Source: an uncultured Erythrobacter sp.
GTDB lineage: Bacteria > Pseudomonadota > Alphaproteobacteria > Sphingomonadales > Sphingomonadaceae
Reading direction: 5' to 3'
DNA: 64,000 nt
Assembly: GCF_947492365.1 (NCBI RefSeq)
Contig: NZ_CANLMB010000001.1
Coordinates: 1,116,001-1,180,000, forward strand
The position numbers and the translations under genes were made by a program. Below are positions 44,688 to 54,074 of this stretch, piece after piece (within the stretch, counting starts at the first letter, position 1; every line of letters starts with the position of its first letter). The notes under the pieces are model-generated. The model did not search any database, was not told the DNA's origin, and saw only the letters and a list, made by a program, of their open reading frames with translations.

Positions 44688-45473
44688 ATGAAGTCTCTCG
44701 CAATTTCAGTGGTGAGGCGCAGATTGCCACAATCTAAAGACAGTTTCGATTTCGGCCAGACCGAAGAATCGGCCGGAAAGAGCGCCGATTTGAGCGCGGG
44801 CAAGCATGCAGGCGCGGGACACCGAGCCCGGCTGCGCGAGCGCTTGCTCAAAGGCGGGGCCGAGGCGCTGGCTGATTACGAAGTGCTCGAATATCTGCTG
44901 TTCGCCGCGATCAAGCAAGGCGACACCAAGCCGGTGGCCAAAGCTCTGATCGAGCGTTTCGGGTCGCTTGCAGGGGTACTCAATGCTGATCCGGCAGCGA
45001 TGCAGCGCGTCAAAGGCGTGGGCGAGACCAGCGCAGCAGCGCTGAAAGCAGCGGCCATTGCAGCGCGCCGGATGACCCGTAACGAAGTCATGGCGAAGCC
45101 TGTGCTCGGCAGTTGGCAATCGCTGATCGACTATCTCACGACCGATATGGCGCACCTTAATGTCGAGCGCGTGCGCGTGCTCTATCTGGACACCAAGAAC
45201 CGGCTGATTGACGATCATCACGTTGGCGATGGTTCAATCGACGAGGCAGCGATCCATCCGCGCGAAGTGATCCGCCGCGCTCTGGATGTGGGCGCAACCG
45301 CGTTGATCCTTGTCCACAATCACCCCAGCGGCAGCCCCGAGCCAAGCCGCGCCGACATCCAGATCACTCAGCGAATTGCCGAAGCAGGTCGGCTGCTCGG
45401 CGTGACGCTGCACGACCACGTTATCATCGGGCGCGAAGGCCATGTGAGCCTGCGCGCGAAAGGCCTGATCTAG
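44688..45473 (+). CDS. radC: RadC / JAB1-MPN family DNA-repair-associated protein
   Basis: Protein of about 261 residues. The N-terminal helix-hairpin-helix region (LRERLLKGGAEALADYEVLEYLLFAAI, RVKGVGETSAAALKAAAIAARRM) is followed by the JAMM metal site VLYLDTKNRLIDDHHVGDGSID ... HPREVIRRALDVGATALILVHNHPSGSPEPSRAD. The exact role of RadC in repair is unproven. The start is uncertain: ATG 44688 is used here because 44652 would overlap the divergent ydbH start. Confidence 0.92.
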   Translation: MKSLAISVVRRRLPQSKDSFDFGQTEESAGKSADLSAGKHAGAGHRARLRERLLKGGAEALADYEVLEYLLFAAIKQGDTKPVAKALIERFGSLAGVLNADPAAMQRVKGVGETSAAALKAAAIAARRMTRNEVMAKPVLGSWQSLIDYLTTDMAHLNVERVRVLYLDTKNRLIDDHHVGDGSIDEAAIHPREVIRRALDVGATALILVHNHPSGSPEPSRADIQITQRIAEAGRLLGVTLHDHVIIGREGHVSLRAKGLI

Positions 45474-45483
45474 GCGGGCGGGC

Positions 45484-47703
45484 TTAAACCTGCTTTTCGG
45501 TAATCAACCGCACGCCTGAATGCTGCGCGAAGAAGTTCCATGCCCAGTTCACCACCACCGTTACACGGTTGCGCGCACCGGTGAGGAAGCCAACATGGAC
45601 CAGTCCCCACAGCCACCATGCCAGCGCTCCCGACAGTTTGAACCGTCCGAAGTCGGCGACGGCAGATTTCCGCCCGATCGTCGCAAGGCTGCCCTGATGT
45701 TTATAGACAAAAGGTCCGGGGCATTTCTTGTCGAGCAACTCCGCTTCGACCACGCGCGACACATAGGCGCCCGCCTGTTTCGCCGCCGGAGCAAGGCCGG
45801 GGACCGCTTCTCCGTCCCACCCTTTGCTACCTGCGGTGTCGCCGATGGCAAAAACGTCGGCAATCGGTTCGCCATCTTGATCGAGCGCGCGCATTAGCTC
45901 GTTGACCTCGACACGGCCCGCGCGGTCGGACTTTGCTCCAATCCATTGCGCAGCGGCAGATGCGGCGACGCCAGCTGCCCAAAGCACCGTTTCGCTCTCG
46001 ATCAGCTCGTCTTCGCCAATCCGCACATGCGCCTCTGCGATCTCTGTCACGCGGCCGCCGGTGCGGATTTCCACGCCGAGATTTTCGAGCGATTTGGCGG
46101 CTTCCTCGGACAATTGCTCGGAAAATGCGGGCAGGATGCGCGGGCCCGACTGGACCAGAATGACGCGCGCGCTTGACGGGTCGATGGTGCGGAATTCGCG
46201 CTCGACGCTGACTTTAGCCAATTCAGCAATCGCGCCGGCAAGCTCGACCCCGGTTGGCCCTGCCCCGACGATGACAAAGGTGAGCAGGCGTTTGATCCGT
46301 TCAGCATCGTCCGACGCCTCGGCTTCCTCGAATGCGTTGAGGATCGACCCGCGCACCGCGACGCCGTCTTCAACGGTCTTGAGGCCGGGCGCAAATGGCC
46401 CCCATTCATCTCGCCCGAAATAAGAATGCGTTGCGCCGGTCGCGAGGACCAGTCGGTCATATTCGAGCACGGCATCGCCGTTATAGGTGACGGTCTTGGC
46501 ATCGGTATCAATCGCCTCGACGGTGCCCTTGAGCACCCGCACATTGCCGTCACCGCGAAACAGGCTGCGGATCGGGGTGGCGACGTCTGACGGGTTCAAC
46601 GTCGCAGTGGCGATTTGGTAAAGGAGCGGCTGGAACAGGTGGTAATTGCGCTTGTCGATCAGCGTGATCCTGACCGGCAGCCGCTTCAGTTTTTCAACCG
46701 CAGCGAGTCCTCCAAAGCCCGCTCCGACCACCACAATATGCGGCCAGCGATCGGGGATTTCGGAATATTCGCGGTCGAAGAAGATGTTCTTCTCCATCCA
46801 TGCCAGAATTGCGCGGTCGACCGAGAACAATCCAGCGCCCTTCGCCTCGTACAAAGCGAGGAAGAGGAAGGGGAAGAAAGTCACATTCGGATGCGCGCCG
46901 GTCACCATGTAGAACGCGATCAGGAAGAACAGGCCATAAGAGACAATCAGCGCGCCAAAGCCGGTGAAGAAGAACACCGACCAGAACACCGCCAGCCATG
47001 CCGGGAAGCCTTCAAATATCGTCGTAGGCAGCCATGTTTGCACGGCGATTGGCGGATCGAACACCTGCGCATAGACGAGCAGGGTCACGCCCATCCAGAT
47101 TCGCAGAACCGCCATGACAATCGGCGCGAGATGCTCACGTGACCAGTCCCATGCCGCGATGGTTGGCTTTGCGAGTGGAAAGGCGCTGGCCTTTAAACCC
47201 GATGCCAGAACTCGGTCGAGCGACAATGCACCAGTGCCGTGGAACACATACCAGATCAGCATCGCGCTAACGATCAGATTGGTAGTGGTGGGAATATAGA
47301 CCGCCTGACTCACAATCGTGAGCGTTGCCATCGCCAACGCAGCAGGACGGGTAAAGAAACCGAGGATCAACAGCACTGGCCCGATCAATTCGATCGCAAG
47401 GCCGGTCTGGGCAGCCGTTACAGGGTCCATCCAGCCCACGGGATATTCGTTCGCCGCAAGATAGAGTGCCTTGTCCCAATCCGCCGCCTTCACCAGGCCG
47501 GAACGCAGATACCACATCGCAATGAAGAATCGCGTGACGATATCGGTGAAGGGAAAGAACGTCTCGGTCCCGTCGAGATACCATTTCGACCATCGACGCA
47601 AAGTCACCCGCACCCATGGCGGATAGCGTTCCTCCTGCAACCGTTCGGCAGGGTGGATAGACGCGGGGGCTTGCTGATCGCCCGTGTGCGAAGCGCTGGT
47701 CAT
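45484..47703 (-). CDS. DoxX-like membrane domain fused to type II NADH dehydrogenase
   Basis: Protein of 739 residues. Residues 1-310 form a polytopic membrane region with DoxX-like features (WYLRSGLVKAADWDKAL, IELIGPVLLILGFFTRPAALAMA), probably in two units (about 50-160 and 190-285). Residues 320-739 form an NDH-2 type flavoprotein with the FAD loop GAGFGG (327-332), the NAD loop GAGPTG (480-485) and FAIGDTAG near 640. Ordinary NDH-2 are about 430 residues and only peripherally bound. The start at 47703 is preceded by AGGAGG. It would pass electrons from NADH to quinone, with the membrane domain giving a fixed anchor; the quinone role is inferred. Confidence 0.88.
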   Translation of the reverse strand: MTSASHTGDQQAPASIHPAERLQEERYPPWVRVTLRRWSKWYLDGTETFFPFTDIVTRFFIAMWYLRSGLVKAADWDKALYLAANEYPVGWMDPVTAAQTGLAIELIGPVLLILGFFTRPAALAMATLTIVSQAVYIPTTTNLIVSAMLIWYVFHGTGALSLDRVLASGLKASAFPLAKPTIAAWDWSREHLAPIVMAVLRIWMGVTLLVYAQVFDPPIAVQTWLPTTIFEGFPAWLAVFWSVFFFTGFGALIVSYGLFFLIAFYMVTGAHPNVTFFPFLFLALYEAKGAGLFSVDRAILAWMEKNIFFDREYSEIPDRWPHIVVVGAGFGGLAAVEKLKRLPVRITLIDKRNYHLFQPLLYQIATATLNPSDVATPIRSLFRGDGNVRVLKGTVEAIDTDAKTVTYNGDAVLEYDRLVLATGATHSYFGRDEWGPFAPGLKTVEDGVAVRGSILNAFEEAEASDDAERIKRLLTFVIVGAGPTGVELAGAIAELAKVSVEREFRTIDPSSARVILVQSGPRILPAFSEQLSEEAAKSLENLGVEIRTGGRVTEIAEAHVRIGEDELIESETVLWAAGVAASAAAQWIGAKSDRAGRVEVNELMRALDQDGEPIADVFAIGDTAGSKGWDGEAVPGLAPAAKQAGAYVSRVVEAELLDKKCPGPFVYKHQGSLATIGRKSAVADFGRFKLSGALAWWLWGLVHVGFLTGARNRVTVVVNWAWNFFAQHSGVRLITEKQV

Positions 47704-47891
47704 AGATGTTCCTCCTGCCAAACCTTTCGCAGCAATGCCGCGGCGGGTTACAATTACGAAGATGGAGCAAGAGGCGTGGACATCGCCCTTAGCAATCCCC
47801 TTTCCCCCCTTGCCAAGTGCGCCCGCCCGCAATAGCCGCGCACACAACGAACCCGTGTTCTGCAACCATTACCACAGAAAGTCCGCCGACA

Positions 47892-49202
47892 ATGGTCCCC
47901 CGTTACGCCCGCCCCGCCATGACCGCTCTATGGGAACCCGAAGCGAAGTATCGAATCTGGTTCGAGATCGAAGCGCATGCGACGCAAAAACTGGGCGAGA
48001 TGGGCGTCGTGCCTGAGAGCGCTGGCAAGGCACTGTGGGACTGGTGGGCCACGAACCCAGCAATTGATGTTGAAGCCATCGACGCGATTGAGGCTGTGAC
48101 CAAGCACGATGTGATCGCGTTCTTAACTTGGGTGGCCGAGCAGGTCGGCGATGAAGCGCGCTTCATGCATCAGGGCATGACCAGTTCCGATGTGCTCGAC
48201 ACAACGCTTGCTGTGCAGCTTGCCCGGGCGACCGATTTGCTTCTCGAAGACCTCGACGGACTTCTCGCGGCGATCCGCACCCGCGCTGAAGAGCACAAAT
48301 TCACCCCCACAATCGGCCGTAGCCACGGCATTCACGCAGAGCCGGTGACGTTCGGCCTGAAGCTTGCGCAGGCTTATGCGGAGTTTGACCGCTGCCGTGA
48401 CAGGCTGGTCGCTGCGCGCAAGGAAATCGCAACTTGCGCGATCTCGGGCGCGGTCGGCACGTTCGCCAATATCGACCCCGAAGTCGAAGCTTATGTCGCC
48501 GAGCAGCTTGGCCTCACCGTCGAGCCGGTCAGCACACAGGTGATCCCGCGCGACCGTCATGCGATGTATTTCTCCACCCTCGCGGTGATCGCGGGCAGTA
48601 TCGAGCGGCTAGCTGTGGAAGTGCGCCATTTGCAGCGCACCGAAGTGCTCGAGGCCGAAGAGTATTTTTCCAAGGGCCAGAAGGGTTCTTCGGCGATGCC
48701 GCACAAGCGCAATCCGATCCTGACCGAAAACCTCACCGGCCAAGCCCGCATGATCCGCGCATATGCCCTGCCAGCGCTCGAGAATGTCGCGCTGTGGCAT
48801 GAGCGCGATATCTCGCACTCTTCGGTCGAGCGTTTCATCGGTCCCGATGCGACGATCACGCTCGACTTCGCGCTCGCGCGGCTAACCGGCGTGGTCGAAA
48901 AGCTTCTGGTCTATCCCGAACGGATGCAGAGCAATCTCGATGCGATGGGTGGCCTCGTCCATTCGCAGCGCGTGTTGCTTGCGCTGACGCAGGCAGGTGT
49001 GAGCCGCGAGGACGCCTACCGGCTGGTCCAGCGCAACGCGATGAAGGTGTGGGAATCGAACGGCGCGCTTTCGCTGCTCGAACTGCTCAAAGGCGACGAG
49101 GAAGTCACCGCGGCCCTGTCCGACGCCGAACTCGAAGAGAAATTCGACCTCGAATACCACTTCAAACATGTCGACACGATTTTTGCCCGGGTTTTCGGCT
49201 GA
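47892..49202 (+). CDS. purB: Adenylosuccinate lyase
   Basis: Cleaves SAICAR and adenylosuccinate in purine synthesis. The protein of 436 residues contains MVPRYARPAMTALW at the start, the catalytic HQGMTSSDVLDT and RSHGIHAEPVTFG sites and the fumarase-family signature GSSAMPHKRNP. ATG 47892 is the family start; the frame is open upstream to 47817 but without similarity. AGAAAG lies ahead. Confidence 0.95.
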   Translation: MVPRYARPAMTALWEPEAKYRIWFEIEAHATQKLGEMGVVPESAGKALWDWWATNPAIDVEAIDAIEAVTKHDVIAFLTWVAEQVGDEARFMHQGMTSSDVLDTTLAVQLARATDLLLEDLDGLLAAIRTRAEEHKFTPTIGRSHGIHAEPVTFGLKLAQAYAEFDRCRDRLVAARKEIATCAISGAVGTFANIDPEVEAYVAEQLGLTVEPVSTQVIPRDRHAMYFSTLAVIAGSIERLAVEVRHLQRTEVLEAEEYFSKGQKGSSAMPHKRNPILTENLTGQARMIRAYALPALENVALWHERDISHSSVERFIGPDATITLDFALARLTGVVEKLLVYPERMQSNLDAMGGLVHSQRVLLALTQAGVSREDAYRLVQRNAMKVWESNGALSLLELLKGDEEVTAALSDAELEEKFDLEYHFKHVDTIFARVFG

Positions 49203-49309
49203 GCAATCACGCCAGTTGACGCTGCGATTTGGGCCTGTTGGTTGGACTCAGGAGCGAAAAGCCCTAGGTTTCCAGATCAGCGACAACTTTTCGAAAAGGA
49301 ACTAGTTTC

Positions 49310-49708
49310 GTGCAAGCTGTTCGTACCATGATGTGGGTCGCGCTCGCGGTGTTCATCGCAGTGTTCGTGATGCTCAATTTCGGAGAGCCGCAGCGCGTCA
49401 AGATTTGGCCATCCGAAGACCCGATCGGGTTCGACTGGCCGGTTGGCATAATCGCGCTGTTCTTCTGGGTGCTCGGTCTGGTGCCAATGTGGCTGTACCA
49501 CCGCAGCGTGAAATGGAGCCTCGGGCGTCGGATCCGCAGCCTCGAAGCCTCGATCAAGTCGAACGCGTTGTCGCAGCGCCACGAACCTTCGGCAGCTTCG
49601 GAGGGGTCTGTGGGTATCTCCGGTGACAAGCCTGTGGACAACGCCGCTCAGGCTCAAAACGATCTCGCGCTCGGCGACACCCCACAAGAGGACAGCAAAC
49701 CCGCATGA
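49310..49708 (+). CDS. LapA-like small membrane protein
   Basis: Protein of 132 residues with two membrane helices (about 7-22 and 43-62) and a basic linker SVKWSLGRRIRSLEASI, as in the LapA/DUF1049 family, followed by a polar C-terminal tail. The start is GTG at 49310. The stop overlaps the pyrF ATG (ATGA), and the position before pyrF is common in Alphaproteobacteria. In E. coli the homologue LapA acts with LapB in LPS control; no lapB is seen here. Confidence 0.8.
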   Translation: MQAVRTMMWVALAVFIAVFVMLNFGEPQRVKIWPSEDPIGFDWPVGIIALFFWVLGLVPMWLYHRSVKWSLGRRIRSLEASIKSNALSQRHEPSAASEGSVGISGDKPVDNAAQAQNDLALGDTPQEDSKPA

Positions 49709-50379
49709 GCAATCCCGTCTATCTTGCGCTGGATGTCCCGCAGATCGACCAGGCCAAGGCGCTGATCGAGAAGGTCAAAGCGCATATTGGCGGGGTAAAG
49801 CTGGGACTGGAATTCTATTGCGCGCACGGGCCCCACGGGGTCCACGAAATCGCGCATATGGGCCTGCCGATCTTCCTTGATCTGAAGTTTCACGACATTC
49901 CCAACACCGTCGCGGGCGCTATGCAGGCGGTGCATCTCTATGAGCCCAAGATCGTCACCATCCACGCAAGCGGCGGGCGCGCGATGATGGAAGATGCCAA
50001 GGCCGCAGCGGCCGAGGGCTGCAAGGTGGTCGCGGTGACGATGCTCACCAGCCTGGATGAAAGAGACCTTGCCAATACTGGCGTCGGGGGCACGCCGCAT
50101 GACCATGTGATGCGCCTTGCCGAACTGGCTCACACTGCTGGCCTCGACGGAATCGTATGCTCGGGACAAGAAGTGAAAGACGTGCGCAAGCAGTGGAAGG
50201 ACGGCTTCTTCGTCGTCCCCGGCCTCCGCCCCGCAGGCAGCATAGTCGGCGATCAGAAACGTACAGTCACGCCGCGTCAGGCGCGTGATGATGGCGCCAG
50301 CGTGCTCGTGATCGGCCGTCCTATCAGCCGCGCCGACGACCCCGTAGCCGCCGCGCGTGCCATCGAGGCAACGCTCTAA
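49705..50379 (+). CDS. pyrF: Orotidine 5'-phosphate decarboxylase
   Basis: Final step of UMP synthesis. The protein of 224 residues has the catalytic lysine-aspartate array FLDLKFHDIPNTVAGAM (Asp59, Lys61, Asp64), the EGCKVVAVTMLTSL segment and the phosphate loop FVVPGLRPAGSIVGDQKR with VIGRPISRADDPV. It is coupled to the preceding lapA-like gene by ATGA. Confidence 0.96.
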   Translation: MSNPVYLALDVPQIDQAKALIEKVKAHIGGVKLGLEFYCAHGPHGVHEIAHMGLPIFLDLKFHDIPNTVAGAMQAVHLYEPKIVTIHASGGRAMMEDAKAAAAEGCKVVAVTMLTSLDERDLANTGVGGTPHDHVMRLAELAHTAGLDGIVCSGQEVKDVRKQWKDGFFVVPGLRPAGSIVGDQKRTVTPRQARDDGASVLVIGRPISRADDPVAAARAIEATL

Positions 50380-50385
50380 GCTGCT

Positions 50386-50838
50386 CTATTCAGCTTCGGC
50401 AGGTTCAGGTGCAGAATCGGTTGCTGGCTCAACCATGAAATTCGGCGAATCGACGTTCCAGCCGACCAGCCGCAAATCCTCTCCCTGACCGCGGAAGGTG
50501 AAGGTCTCAATGGCCTCGCCTTTCTCGAACACAGTCTTCATGGTCACCACGGTCGTTGTCATGCCGTTATTGGTGTTGATGTTGAAGCCTTCGCGCGATG
50601 TGCTTTCCATTTTGCCCATGAACTCGGTCACATGCTCGATTAAAGCATCCATATCCTCGGGCGCCGTGACATCGCGGAACTCCTGCCCCGTCTGGCCATA
50701 GAGAGCGCGCGCATCGCCCTGGTTATAGGTCGAATGGAAGCGCTCGATTTCTTCGGTCGCCCCGTCAAGTTGGGCCATCGGATTGCAAGCGGCTAGAAGC
50801 AGCGCAAAGAGCACGGCGGTGATAGTTTTGATGTGCAT
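50386..50838 (-). CDS. Hypothetical lipoprotein
   Basis: Protein of 150 residues. The lipoprotein signal is MHIKTITAVLFALLLAAC (lipobox LAAC). The mature domain has a helix-strand pattern with FHSTYNQGDARALYGQTGQEFRDVTAPEDM and a beta region TTTVVTMKTVFEKGEAIETFTF, resembling DUF4019/DUF3887-type NTF2-like periplasmic proteins. The tail is Ala/Pro/Glu-rich. The assignment is by pattern only. It is between pyrF and trpF on the opposite strand. Confidence 0.72.
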   Translation of the reverse strand: MHIKTITAVLFALLLAACNPMAQLDGATEEIERFHSTYNQGDARALYGQTGQEFRDVTAPEDMDALIEHVTEFMGKMESTSREGFNINTNNGMTTTVVTMKTVFEKGEAIETFTFRGQGEDLRLVGWNVDSPNFMVEPATDSAPEPAEAE

Positions 50839-50942
50839 TGTGGTTCCCCCTCACGAGAATTTGGGTGCGAACGTCTTCCAAAATTCGTCAAAGCGCAAGC
50901 CAATGCTTGTCGTCGCTGCGGGCGAGCGGGTAGAGCAGCGTG

Positions 50943-51590
50943 ATGCTGATCAAGATCTGCGGCCTTTCCACGCTTGAGACAATCTCCGCTGCTGCCGAGG
51001 CGGGAGCAAGCCATGTGGGGCTTGTGCATTTCGCCAAAAGCCCGCGTCACGTCTCGCTCGAGCAGGCGGCGATGCTGCGCGCCGGGGTGCCGGAGGGAGT
51101 GAAAGCGGTGCTGCTGCTCGTCAACGCCAGCGCCGAGGAGACTGCGCGCGCGGTCGACTCTGTCCGCCCCGACGTGATCCAGTTCCACGGGCGCGAAACG
51201 CCGGAATGGGTCGGCAAAGTGCGCGATGCTACGGGTCTAGAAGTCTGGAAAGCATTGGGTGTGCGCGATGCAGGGACGCTTGAGCGCTCGAAGCAATATG
51301 CCGGCCATGTCGACAGGCTGCTCTTCGATGCGCCGCCACCCTCGACCGACGCAGCCCTGCCCGGAGGCAACGGCATCGGCTTCGATTGGAGCCTGCTCAA
51401 GGGGCACTCGCACTCTGCCGATTGGGGGCTTGCAGGCGGGCTCAACCCCGACAACGTCGCCGAGGCGATCCGCGCCACCGGAGCGCCTCTGGTTGATGCC
51501 TCTTCAGGCCTCGAAAGCGCGCCAGGTATCAAGGACGAGAAGCTGATTGCAGATTTCTGCGCGGCCGCGCTCTATGCACAGACCGCCTGA
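50943..51590 (+). CDS. trpF: Phosphoribosylanthranilate isomerase
   Basis: Third step of tryptophan synthesis (Amadori rearrangement). The barrel protein of 215 residues begins MLIKICGLSTLE, with the general-base Cys6, and has the phosphate loops VIQFHGRE, LLFDAPPPSTDAALPGGNGIGFDWSLL and LAGGLNPDNVAEAIRATGAPLVDASSGLESAPGIKD. An in-frame GTG one codon upstream is less likely. The transcript ends at the hairpin at 51611. Confidence 0.95.
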   Translation: MLIKICGLSTLETISAAAEAGASHVGLVHFAKSPRHVSLEQAAMLRAGVPEGVKAVLLLVNASAEETARAVDSVRPDVIQFHGRETPEWVGKVRDATGLEVWKALGVRDAGTLERSKQYAGHVDRLLFDAPPPSTDAALPGGNGIGFDWSLLKGHSHSADWGLAGGLNPDNVAEAIRATGAPLVDASSGLESAPGIKDEKLIADFCAAALYAQTA

Positions 51591-51610
51591 CTGAACTTTC
51601 GGCAAAAAAA

Positions 51611-51640
51611 GGGTGGCCCCGCATGATTGCGAGGCCACCC
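51611..51640. terminator. Bidirectional terminator between trpF and an outer-membrane protein gene
   Basis: An 8-base stem (GGGTGGCC / GGCCACCC) with a 14-base loop, flanked by AAAAAAA on the left and CGTTTGTCTT on the right. It lies between two convergent genes. Confidence 0.85.
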
Positions 51641-51663
51641 CGTTTGTCTTGCTTCAAAGTTGA

Positions 51664-52113
51664 TTAGAAGCGCAGGCCGAAACCGATTACGCCCGAATCA
51701 GCATCAGCAAAGTCGCTGAAAAAGTGACGGTATTCGCCCTTGATGTAGATGCGGTCGGTCAGGTTGTGCTGGAGGCCTGCACCAAGGTGCGGCACGTCTT
51801 CGCCTTCACCGACGGTGTAGCCACCTGCGGCGAACAGGCGCGTGTCTTCGGAGAGCTTCGCGCCGAGACGACCGGTGAAACCGACATAGATGTCGCTGCC
51901 GTCGACCAGTACCTTGTCGCCCGAAACTTCGACGCCCGCGAACACGGTATCGCCGAGGTCGAAGTCGTAACCGGCTGCGACGCCAGCTGTGGCTTCTTCG
52001 GTGCCGAAAGCGGAGATGATACCGCCGCGAGCTTCGATGCGGGCTTCGTCTGCCATTGCGGGGGTTGAGATGGCCGCGGCTGCAACGCCGAGTGCAATTG
52101 CGATCTTACGCAT
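51664..52113 (-). CDS. Outer-membrane beta-barrel protein
   Basis: Protein of 149 residues with a signal peptide (MRKIAIALGVAAAAISTPAMA) and alternating strands typical of small beta-barrels, with Gly/Asp-rich turns (GYDFDLGDTVFAGVEVSGDK, RLFAAGGYTVGEGEDVPHLG), a C-terminal DSGVIGFGLRF and the terminal aromatic residue used by the BAM complex. It resembles the OmpA-like eight-stranded or surface-antigen proteins. It lies between trpF and trpB in the opposite direction. Confidence 0.85.
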   Translation of the reverse strand: MRKIAIALGVAAAAISTPAMADEARIEARGGIISAFGTEEATAGVAAGYDFDLGDTVFAGVEVSGDKVLVDGSDIYVGFTGRLGAKLSEDTRLFAAGGYTVGEGEDVPHLGAGLQHNLTDRIYIKGEYRHFFSDFADADSGVIGFGLRF

Positions 52114-52329
52114 AGTTTGTCCTTCCAAGTTCTAGCCGTTCAAAATTAGGGAAGAAACGGCGGGGAGGTGCTATTTCGTCCCCCGAACCTGAATTTCAAC
52201 TGACAAAGTATAGAATAGTCGAGCTTTTCTTAAGCGTTGCATCGGCGCAACATTAGATTAACAGATCGACAGAATTCATCGTCAAGAGTCTGGTGGACAC
52301 ACAGGCCGCGCTCTGCCAATCCGCTTGGG

Positions 52330-53541
52330 ATGGACGCACCAAATTCCTTTCGCACGCAGCCCGATGAGCGCGGCCATTTCGGCGAGTATGGTGGACGCTA
52401 TGTCGCCGAAACGCTGATGCCGCTGATTCTCGATCTGGAGCGCGAATATCGCGCTGCGCAGGCCGATCCCGCATTTCAGGCCGAGTTTGACGACCTGTTA
52501 GAGCATTACGTAGGCCGCCCTTCCCCGCTTTATTTTGCTGAGCGGCTAACCGAGGCGCTTGGCGGGGCGCAGGTCTGGTTTAAGCGCGATGAGCTCAACC
52601 ACACCGGCGCGCACAAGATCAACAATTGCATCGGGCAGATCCTGCTCGCCAAGCGGATGGGCAAGACCCGCATCATCGCTGAGACAGGCGCGGGCCAGCA
52701 CGGGGTCGCGACCGCGACCGTGTGCGCGCGCTTTGGCCTGCCTTGCGTCATTTACATGGGCGCAGAGGACGTGAAGCGGCAATCGCCCAATGTCTTCCGC
52801 ATGAAGCTGCTCGGCGCGGAAGTTGTCCCCGTTACCAGCGGCGGCGCGACGCTCAAAGACGCCATGAATGAAGGGCTGCGCGACTGGGTCGCGAATGTCC
52901 ACGACACGTTCTACATCATCGGCACTGCGGCAGGTCCGCATCCTTATCCAGAGATGGTGCGCAACTTCCAGAGCGTGATCGGCACTGAAGCGCGCGCGCA
53001 AATGCTCGCCCGCACCGGTCGTCTGCCCGATTTGCTGATCGCCTGTATCGGCGGCGGATCGAACGCGCTGGGACTGTTCCACCCCTTCCTCGACGATGCC
53101 GACGTGAAAATGCTTGGCGTCGAAGCGGCGGGGCACGGCTTGGACGGCGACGAACATGCCGCGAGCTTGCTTGGCGGCGCACCCGGCGTGCTGCACGGCA
53201 ACAAGACCTATTTGCTGCAGGATGAAGACGGCCAGATTACCGAAGGCCACTCTATCAGCGCTGGTCTCGACTACCCCGGTATCGGTCCTGAACACGCATG
53301 GCTAAAAGACACGGGCCGCGTCGAATACACCGCCGTCACCGACGAGGAAGCGCTGGACGGGTTCAAACTGCTGTGCCGGACCGAGGGGATTATTCCTGCT
53401 TTGGAGCCGTCCCATGCGCTTGCCGCAGTCGCCGACCGCGCAAAGACGATGAGCGAAGACCAGATCATCCTGATGAATCTGTGCGGACGCGGCGACAAGG
53501 ATATCTTCACCGTGGCCGAGAAGCTCGGAGTGGAGATGTGA
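52330..53541 (+). CDS. trpB: Tryptophan synthase beta chain
   Basis: PLP enzyme that joins indole and serine. The protein of 403 residues opens [27 protein letters not shown], carries the PLP lysine in [10 protein letters not shown] (Lys96), the ammonia-type site [10 protein letters not shown] and the [14 protein letters not shown] motif. The start at 52330 has a weak Shine-Dalgarno. Its stop overlaps the next gene's GTG by GTGA. Confidence 0.97.
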   Translation: MDAPNSFRTQPDERGHFGEYGGRYVAETLMPLILDLEREYRAAQADPAFQAEFDDLLEHYVGRPSPLYFAERLTEALGGAQVWFKRDELNHTGAHKINNCIGQILLAKRMGKTRIIAETGAGQHGVATATVCARFGLPCVIYMGAEDVKRQSPNVFRMKLLGAEVVPVTSGGATLKDAMNEGLRDWVANVHDTFYIIGTAAGPHPYPEMVRNFQSVIGTEARAQMLARTGRLPDLLIACIGGGSNALGLFHPFLDDADVKMLGVEAAGHGLDGDEHAASLLGGAPGVLHGNKTYLLQDEDGQITEGHSISAGLDYPGIGPEHAWLKDTGRVEYTAVTDEEALDGFKLLCRTEGIIPALEPSHALAAVADRAKTMSEDQIILMNLCGRGDKDIFTVAEKLGVEM

Positions 53542-54074
53542 ATACTGCGGGTGGTGAAGTGGGAAAACCGCTTCTAATTTCACTGTTGATAATTTGGTTC
53601 ATTGCGATCGCGCTATACTTCATCATCGATCCGTTGCTTGAAGCCCATAGAGCAGAGGTGATGAGGGAATATGGCCCCGGTCCCGCTGGCGGAATTTCCT
53701 TCCAAACGCTTCAACCGGCTATGGCAATCATGGCCGGCGTGATCTTGTCTATCCTGTTTGCAATTCATTGGTGGCTTTCTGGGCTCTTTGGAAAGGCCGG
53801 TTTATCAAGCAAACCGATTGCCAATGTGCTGCTTGTTGCCGCTGGCTTGGCTGCGCTCCTGGAAATTTTCGAACACGGAGCATTGGACTTCTTCGACTAC
53901 AGCTTGTTTTGCAGCTCTGACGCACCAACAACCGTCATTCTGGTTGATGAGGTATATCGATGTGATCGTTCATTGATGATCCGCAAGATAGCCCAATGGT
54001 CAGTACTCCTGTTGCCACTCTTCGCCATTCCGGTTCGCATTATTGAGTCCCGATTGGGAGCTAAGAAACCGTGA
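53538..54074 (+). CDS. Polytopic membrane protein between trpB and trpA
   Basis: Predicted protein of 178 residues with about four membrane segments (near 13-29, 62-86, 97-115 and 153-170) and a cysteine-containing loop ([16 protein letters not shown]). It is not a trp enzyme and is not recognised. Start GTG 53538 overlaps the trpB stop, and its own stop overlaps the trpA GTG (GTGA), so it is embedded in a translationally coupled operon. The local base composition is less GC-rich than trpB and trpA. Gain by transfer is plausible but unproven. Confidence 0.75.
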   Translation: MNTAGGEVGKPLLISLLIIWFIAIALYFIIDPLLEAHRAEVMREYGPGPAGGISFQTLQPAMAIMAGVILSILFAIHWWLSGLFGKAGLSSKPIANVLLVAAGLAALLEIFEHGALDFFDYSLFCSSDAPTTVILVDEVYRCDRSLMIRKIAQWSVLLLPLFAIPVRIIESRLGAKKP

